From Candidatus Woesearchaeota archaeon (GTDB lineage: Archaea; Nanobdellota; Nanobdellia; Woesearchaeales; UBA11716): a DNA stretch of 26,514 bases. The translations under genes were made by a program, and so were the position numbers. The notes under the pieces were generated by a model. It searched no databases. It was not told where the DNA came from and was given only the letters and a program-made list of their open reading frames with translations. This document shows, piece after piece, positions 22,694 to 26,514 of the stretch (position 1 is its first letter; each line of letters opens with the position of its first letter). The DNA lies in NCBI GenBank assembly GCA_013329175.1, contig DUKR01000136.1, positions 1 through 26,514 on the forward strand, in the 5' to 3' direction.

Positions 22694-22712
22694 ATTAATG
22701 TTTTCTGCTATT
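22694..22712 (+). repeat. 19-bp dispersed repeat (family B)
   Basis: ATTAATGTTTTCTGCTATT is the exact reverse complement of 15140-15158, the left arm of palindrome 1. Here it stands alone, between acyP and the bioY promoter. Confidence 0.75.
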
Positions 22713-22733
22713 TAACTGCAAACAAACCAGAAA

Positions 22734-22742
22734 ATTTATAAC
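22734..22742 (+). promoter_or_regulatory. TATA box of bioY
   Basis: ATTTATAAC; predicted transcript start near 22765, leaving a leader of about 10 nt. Confidence 0.6.
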
Positions 22743-22768
22743 GCTGCCTAGCAAAATCCCCTCTGGAA

Positions 22769-22782
22769 TTAACCATGGTTAA
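22769..22782. promoter_or_regulatory. perfect 14-bp palindrome over the bioY start codon; possible operator
   Basis: TTAACCATGGTTAA is fully self-complementary and contains the ATG (22775-22777) at its centre. It lies a few bases after the predicted transcript start, a place where a bound repressor would block transcription. The right half (GGTTAACA) resembles half of the known BirA-type biotin operator, but the usual spacer of about 15 nt is absent. The role is unproven. Confidence 0.35.
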
Positions 22783-23347
22783 CAGGAAACACAAGGCGAG
22801 CCACGGCACCAAAAACCTCAGGCCCATGGTATTTGCCTGCCTCTTTGCAGCATTCACCGCAGCGATATCGCCGTTGAAGATACCTCTGCCCTTCACCCCA
22901 GTTCCCATCACTCTGCAGACTTTTGCCGTCCTGCTCTCAGGATCCATGCTTGGGCCGTTGTATGGAGCGCTTGCGATGCTGCTCTATCTCATCGTAGGCG
23001 CCTTAGGAATCCCCGTCTTTGCAGGAGGAGGCTCAGGCTATGGCGCTCTGCTTGGTCCTACGGGAGGCTACCTCTTCAGCTATCCCATCGCAGCATTTGC
23101 CGTAGGCATCATCACAGCCAGCGTCAAAAAGAAGCAGCTGCAGCTCGCAGCAAACGTTTTCGCAATGCTTGCGGGCTCCATCATCATCTACGCCATGGGC
23201 GCAACATGGGGAAGATTTAGTACAGGGCTTCCCTGGAGCGCAATATTTGCAGGCTGGGTGCTGCCTTTTCTCATCGGCGACGCGATAAAACTGGTGATAG
23301 CTGCATACCTTGCAAGCACCATGAGCGTCAGGCGATACCTTCGGTAG
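22775..23347 (+). CDS. bioY: biotin ECF transporter S component BioY
   Basis: Integral membrane substrate-binding subunit for biotin uptake. 190 residues with about six membrane segments. The BioY signature is clear: ISPLKIPLPFTPVPITLQTF, GALAMLLYLIVGALGIPVFAGG and GPTGGYLFSYP. It would work with the ATPase and transmembrane subunit encoded at 25015-26425. The thioredoxin-like gene follows after 3 nt, so the genes form one operon. Some BioY proteins act without an ECF module. Confidence 0.96.
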   Translation: MVNRKHKASHGTKNLRPMVFACLFAAFTAAISPLKIPLPFTPVPITLQTFAVLLSGSMLGPLYGALAMLLYLIVGALGIPVFAGGGSGYGALLGPTGGYLFSYPIAAFAVGIITASVKKKQLQLAANVFAMLAGSIIIYAMGATWGRFSTGLPWSAIFAGWVLPFLIGDAIKLVIAAYLASTMSVRRYLR

Positions 23348-23350
23348 GCA

Positions 23351-24151
23351 ATGGGAATCATCACGTCCTCTCTTGAAAGCTACCTTGCCAGGGGCAGGCA
23401 GAAGCTTGTCCTTGTTGACGTCTTCACCTACAGTTGCATGAACTGCCTGCGCTCGCTTCATTTCCTTGGGAAGCTAGCAAAAAAGTACAGGCACAAAGGC
23501 CTTGGATTTGTCATCCTGCATCCTTTCGAATTCTCCTTTGAGAAAGACAAAAAAAGAGTAAGCGAAGCGATAAAGGAGCTTGGCATCCGCTACCCCGTCA
23601 TCCTTGACAGGGATAGAAAGCAGTTAAGATCGTTAGGCTTACATTTCTGGCCTTCGCAGCTCCTGTTCAGCTTAGGAAAGCTTGCATATTCCCATGTCAA
23701 GGAGGGGAACTACCCTGCACTTGAAGGGGAAATCCAGAAGCATCTCAACATCAATGAGAAAAAAATATTTTGCGGGGATCCCTTTCATTCTGCATTCGCT
23801 CCCATCTATGGCGGTAGCAGAAAAGGAGGAGATATTGGAAGCATCAGCGCAAAGAAAAAAAAGCAGGGCATCATCTATGCTGATGGCAACTGGAAACAGG
23901 CTAATGAGTACCTCTACAATACAAAAAAGAAAGCAGCGCTCTCTTTCATTGCCGATGGAACTGTTATCAGCATGGTCGCCTCGTCACGCACAGGCGCAAA
24001 AGTGGCCCTTGTCATGGGTGACAGGAAAGCAGCACGCCACATCACGCATCCAAAAATGTATCAGCTCATGAAGCGAGCATCAAAAAAGCAGGCAGAAGCC
24101 ATGCTTGCAACCGATGCAAAGATAAAGCTCTACTCGCTCACCTTCGAATAG
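23351..24151 (+). CDS. thioredoxin-like protein of the DipZ type
   Basis: 266 residues, no signal peptide. An N-terminal thioredoxin fold with VLVDVFTYSCMNCLRSLHFL carries the redox pair Cys29-Met-Asn-Cys32. The F-x-Y-x-C-x-N-C-L-R context is typical of the soluble half of DipZ-like proteins. GIRYPVILDRDRKQLRSLG continues the fold. The C-terminal half (GIIYADGNWKQANEYLYN, then a beta-rich part ending IKLYSLTFE) matches DipZ's extra domain. The membrane CcdA-like domain of full DipZ is missing. It lies 3 nt after bioY and 3 nt before the nitrilase gene. A cytosolic thiol-disulfide role is likely; any link to biotin is speculative. Confidence 0.78.
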   Translation: MGIITSSLESYLARGRQKLVLVDVFTYSCMNCLRSLHFLGKLAKKYRHKGLGFVILHPFEFSFEKDKKRVSEAIKELGIRYPVILDRDRKQLRSLGLHFWPSQLLFSLGKLAYSHVKEGNYPALEGEIQKHLNINEKKIFCGDPFHSAFAPIYGGSRKGGDIGSISAKKKKQGIIYADGNWKQANEYLYNTKKKAALSFIADGTVISMVASSRTGAKVALVMGDRKAARHITHPKMYQLMKRASKKQAEAMLATDAKIKLYSLTFE

Positions 24152-24154
24152 ACC

Positions 24155-24967
24155 ATGAATGTCGCCATAGTGCAGTGCAAAAGGGAGGAATCTTTTGAGG
24201 CGAACCTCAGCAAAGCAGCATCCTTCTTCGCAGAAGCAAAAGGCTGCGACTGTATAGTTTTTCCGGAATACTTTCTCAAAAAGGAAGAAAAAAGGGGATA
24301 CAGCCATCAGGCTACAACAATTGCAAAAGAGAGGTTCGCCTCACTCTGCAGGCTCTACCGCATGCACGGCGTCATGGGAAGCATTGCAGAGAAGCGCAAC
24401 AGCAGGTTCTATAATACTTCCTACCTCTTTGACGATAAGGGAAACGCGCTTGGAAGGTACGATAAGATAAACCTTGAAAGAGGCGAGAGGGAATGGATAA
24501 CTCCTGGCAGGAAAGTTGCCTGCATCTCAACACGATTCGGATTGGCAGGCATACAAATCTGCAGGGACCTGCTTTACCCCCAAATCACCCAAGATCTTGC
24601 ACAAAAAGGAGCCAAGCTAGTGTTCTGCCCGACGAGATGGTGCTCTTACTCTGCCCGTTATCCGAAATCCTATCTCACCAGATTCACAGAAGGAACCCTG
24701 CCCAAAGAAATGCAGGCACTTGCTGAGGCAAGGGCCATTGAGAGTTGCTGCGCATTCATCCTGGCTAACGCCGCAGGAGAGACACCGAAAGAAAAGCTTC
24801 TGGGAAGAAGCTCTGTCTCTATGCCTTTCTATGGCACCGTCGCCATCCTCAACCACAACAGGGAAGGCATCCTGGCCCATGCCATAGACAAAAAGCTGTT
24901 AAACTCAGCATCGGGGGCGTATGGGAAGGAAAAAGGGAGAGAAAAAAGAGGGGTGAGAAGCAAGTGA
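24155..24967 (+). CDS. carbon-nitrogen hydrolase (nitrilase superfamily)
   Basis: Amidase of 270 residues with the complete Glu-Lys-Cys triad: Glu38 in VFPEYF, Lys104 in RYDKINL and Cys136 in GIQICRDLLYPQ. It has no signal peptide, so it is cytosolic. The last 20 residues are basic and disordered (KEKGREKRGVRSK). The superfamily includes omega-amidases, carbamoylases, pantetheinase and biotinidase. Its place between bioY and the ECF genes makes a biotin-amide (biocytin) hydrolase conceivable, but no sequence feature proves this. Confidence 0.88.
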   Translation: MNVAIVQCKREESFEANLSKAASFFAEAKGCDCIVFPEYFLKKEEKRGYSHQATTIAKERFASLCRLYRMHGVMGSIAEKRNSRFYNTSYLFDDKGNALGRYDKINLERGEREWITPGRKVACISTRFGLAGIQICRDLLYPQITQDLAQKGAKLVFCPTRWCSYSARYPKSYLTRFTEGTLPKEMQALAEARAIESCCAFILANAAGETPKEKLLGRSSVSMPFYGTVAILNHNREGILAHAIDKKLLNSASGAYGKEKGREKRGVRSK

Positions 24968-25014
24968 AATCATAGGATGCCAAAAATGCTTGGCGGCCAT
25001 TACTAGCGGATAAG

Positions 25015-25713
25015 ATGATAACCCTCAAAAACGTCTCGTTCTCCTATGATGAGAAACAAGCGCTCAGCAACCTCTCTCTTACCATCAGGAAGAATGACTA
25101 TCTTATGGTGCTAGGAAGAAACGGCAGCGGGAAGAGCACCTTCCTCAAGTTGCTTAACGGCCTCCTTCTTCCGATGGCAGGGGATGTCAGAGTGGAGAAT
25201 CTTTCCACAAGGCTCCATGGCGAAGAGATCAGGCAGAAGGTAGGCATGGTCTTCCAGAATCCTGACGACCAGCTTGTTGCGTCCATCGTCAGGGAAGACA
25301 TCGCGTTTGGCCTTGAGAACCTAGGCGTTCCATTGGATGAAATGCAGCGGCGGATAGCGGCAATCCTCAGCAAGATGGGCATAGCACACCTGTCAGAGCA
25401 GAACGTCAATACCCTCTCCTACGGCCAGAAGCAGCTTGTAGCGCTCTGCGGCGTCCTTGTCATGCAGCCCTCCTGCATCGTCTTTGATGAGCCAACAACC
25501 ATGCTTGATCCGCTCAACAGAAAGAATGTCATGGATATGATTATACGGCTTCATACAGAAGGAAACACCATCGTCCATGCAACCAACGACCCCCGCGAGG
25601 CCAGGAGAGGCGCAACTGCCGCCCTCATCCTCGATAGGGGAAGGGCAGGATTCCATGGCCATGCGGGAAAAGTCACCCCAAGCCTGCTGAGGAGGTTTGG
25701 CCTCAATGCCTAG
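25015..25713 (+). CDS. ecfA: ECF transporter ATPase (EcfA/BioM-like)
   Basis: Energises vitamin uptake through BioY or other S components. 232 residues. Walker A GRNGSGKST at 34-42, Q-loop Gln81 in VFQNPDDQL, ABC signature LSYGQ at 134-138 (usual LSGGQ), and Walker B with catalytic Glu159 in CIVFDEPT. The switch region reads HATND where this family usually has H-x-T-H-D, so the H-loop His is Asn191. The F-Q-N-P-D-D-Q and LAFGLEN-like (IAFGLEN) motifs place it in the cobalt/biotin ECF group. A single ATPase gene implies a homodimer, or a partner elsewhere. Confidence 0.93.
   Translation: MITLKNVSFSYDEKQALSNLSLTIRKNDYLMVLGRNGSGKSTFLKLLNGLLLPMAGDVRVENLSTRLHGEEIRQKVGMVFQNPDDQLVASIVREDIAFGLENLGVPLDEMQRRIAAILSKMGIAHLSEQNVNTLSYGQKQLVALCGVLVMQPSCIVFDEPTTMLDPLNRKNVMDMIIRLHTEGNTIVHATNDPREARRGATAALILDRGRAGFHGHAGKVTPSLLRRFGLNA
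25689..25696 (+). promoter_or_regulatory. Shine-Dalgarno site deciding the ecfT start
   Basis: GAGGAGGT ends 9 nt before ATG 25706, which favours that ATG over the TTG at 25697. It lies inside the ecfA coding end. Confidence 0.6.
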
Positions 25714-26425
25714 GTTCATAGGGGAATACACGTACAAAGATACCCTCCTGCATAACCTTGCCCCGCAGGCAAAGATACTCATGGTGGTTTTCGCAAGTGC
25801 GTTGCTGTTTCTTATGGAATTCTCCAAGCTTGCATTCATTCTCATCATCCTCTGCATCGCAGCAAAAAGCGCAGGCATTGCCATCTGGAAGCTTGGTGCG
25901 CTCATCAGGCCGTTCCTTGCGCTCTACGCCATGATTCTCATCTTTTACTTCATTTTCTCCCCTGAAAAGATGGCAGAGGGTCTCCTTACCGTGTTTCGCT
26001 TCATCATCCTCATCATGGTATCCCACGTATTGCTTGCCACCACCTCAATAAGCGCACTGGTCAGGGGCTTTGAATCTCTCGCATGGCCAGTTAAGGCGTT
26101 CGGGGCAAGCCCAAGGACGATCTCGTTTATGCTTTCCCTCACCATCCGCTTCATCCCTGTCTTGTTTCTTGAGGCAGACACCATTCATCAGGCCCAGCGC
26201 TCCCGTTGCTCTCAAAGAAGAAAGCTCAGGAGCGTCTCCCTGTTAGTAGCTTCAGTTGTCCAGAATACCAGCGCAAGAGCAGCAGCGGTTGCAGATGCCG
26301 TAGCATCCCGCTGCTACAGAACTAAAGGAACAACATCCATCAATTCCTGCAGGGCGGAAGCAAAAGACTGGGCAATAGCGGCAGGGACGCTTGCTGTTAT
26401 GGGCTTCCTTTTATGGTATGGATAG
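25706..26425 (+). CDS. ecfT: ECF transporter transmembrane subunit (EcfT/BioN-like)
   Basis: Couples the ATPase to the S component. 239 residues from ATG 25706, overlapping ecfA by 8 nt. The N-terminal FIGEYTYKDTLLHNLAPQAK is typical of EcfT (D-x-x-L-H-x-L-x-P-x-x-K). About five membrane segments follow. The two cytosolic coupling motifs, usually A-R-G/S, are recognisable by context but read S-R-C both times: residues 166-168 (HQAQRSRCS) and 201-203 (VASRCY). With bioY and ecfA it completes a BioMNY-type system. Confidence 0.92.
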   Translation: MPRFIGEYTYKDTLLHNLAPQAKILMVVFASALLFLMEFSKLAFILIILCIAAKSAGIAIWKLGALIRPFLALYAMILIFYFIFSPEKMAEGLLTVFRFIILIMVSHVLLATTSISALVRGFESLAWPVKAFGASPRTISFMLSLTIRFIPVLFLEADTIHQAQRSRCSQRRKLRSVSLLVASVVQNTSARAAAVADAVASRCYRTKGTTSINSCRAEAKDWAIAAGTLAVMGFLLWYG

Positions 26426-26442
26426 CGATATGCTCTAGAACA

Positions 26443-26502
26443 TCCCCTTAATACTCACCTGTGCAGTGCTCTAATACTGAGGGCGATGCCAGCAACACAT
26501 GC
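26443..26502 (-). repeat. 60-bp repeat, copy 2 (inverted partner at 235-294)
   Basis: Reverse complement matches 235-294 at 55 of 60 positions, including the five bases after the shared stop codon. It lies 17 nt after ecfT, tail to tail. Confidence 0.75.
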
Positions 26503-26514
26503 CCTTGCCAGCAA
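26448..26514 (-). CDS. 3' end of a gene sharing the SPSVLExxTGEY tail (partial)
   Basis: Minus-strand frame open from the window edge to TAA at 26448-26450. It encodes HVLLASPSVLEHCTGEY at its end, matching HVLQPSPSVLERRTGEY of the ORF at 164-289. The start is outside the window, so the length and family are unknown. Confidence 0.35.
   Translation of the reverse strand, partial: CWQGHVLLASPSVLEHCTGEY

Noticed and set aside
1..26514. Treating the 60-bp inverted repeats as ends of a transposon or virus
   Set aside because: Everything between them is housekeeping (RNA polymerase, synthetases, tRNAs); there is no integrase, transposase or structural gene.

Overview
The window is archaeal. The evidence is a split RNA polymerase cluster (H, B'', B', A', A'') followed by eL30 and archaeal NusA, tRNA genes with bulge-helix-bulge (BHB) introns, archaeal-type IleRS and MetRS, and TATA boxes placed 25-28 nt before start codons (leaderless transcripts). 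Gene style, tiny intergenic gaps and many short unassigned proteins suggest a DPANN-type (Woesearchaeota-like) genome, but I cannot prove the lineage from this sequence.

Layout. 1-1100: a small Lys-rich ORF, a low-information stretch and a DJ-1/PfpI gene. 1268-1696: a Nudix hydrolase ending base-to-base against nusA. 1697-9788, minus strand: rpoH-rpoB2-rpoB1-rpoA1-rpoA2-rpl30e-nusA, tightly coupled. 9860-10273, minus strand: one TATA box, then a structured leader RNA, tRNA-Asp(GTC) and tRNA-Lys(TTT). Each tRNA carries two BHB introns, one in the anticodon loop (37/38) and one in the T loop (59/60). 10367-13804: a small membrane protein divergent from ileS. 13938-15780: a membrane-anchored M64-like metallopeptidase and an anchored surface protein, separated by two long palindromes. 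15820-17103: dCMP deaminase, an HTH regulator and chorismate mutase. 17225-20087: metG and a six-helix membrane protein. 20208-22664: a small protein whose frame is broken near its start, a metallophosphoesterase, TsaC, two very small proteins and acylphosphatase. 22775-26425: a biotin-type ECF transporter (BioY, EcfA, EcfT) with a thioredoxin-like protein and a nitrilase-superfamily amidase between its parts.

How the genes work together. Most of the window is information processing: transcription core, two tRNA synthetases, two tRNAs, and TsaC for t6A modification. The right end is a vitamin-uptake locus that suggests biotin scavenging.

Most notable observations: the doubly intron-bearing tRNA pair with a structured leader; loss of two of four zinc ligands in both the N-terminal A' site and the C-terminal B' site; a possible +1 frameshift at AGG-TGA near the start of a small gene; dispersed palindromic repeats, one of which supplies the end of the DJ-1 gene; a 60-bp inverted repeat at the two ends of the window; and matching S-R-C substitutions in both EcfT coupling motifs together with a His-to-Asn change in the partner ATPase.
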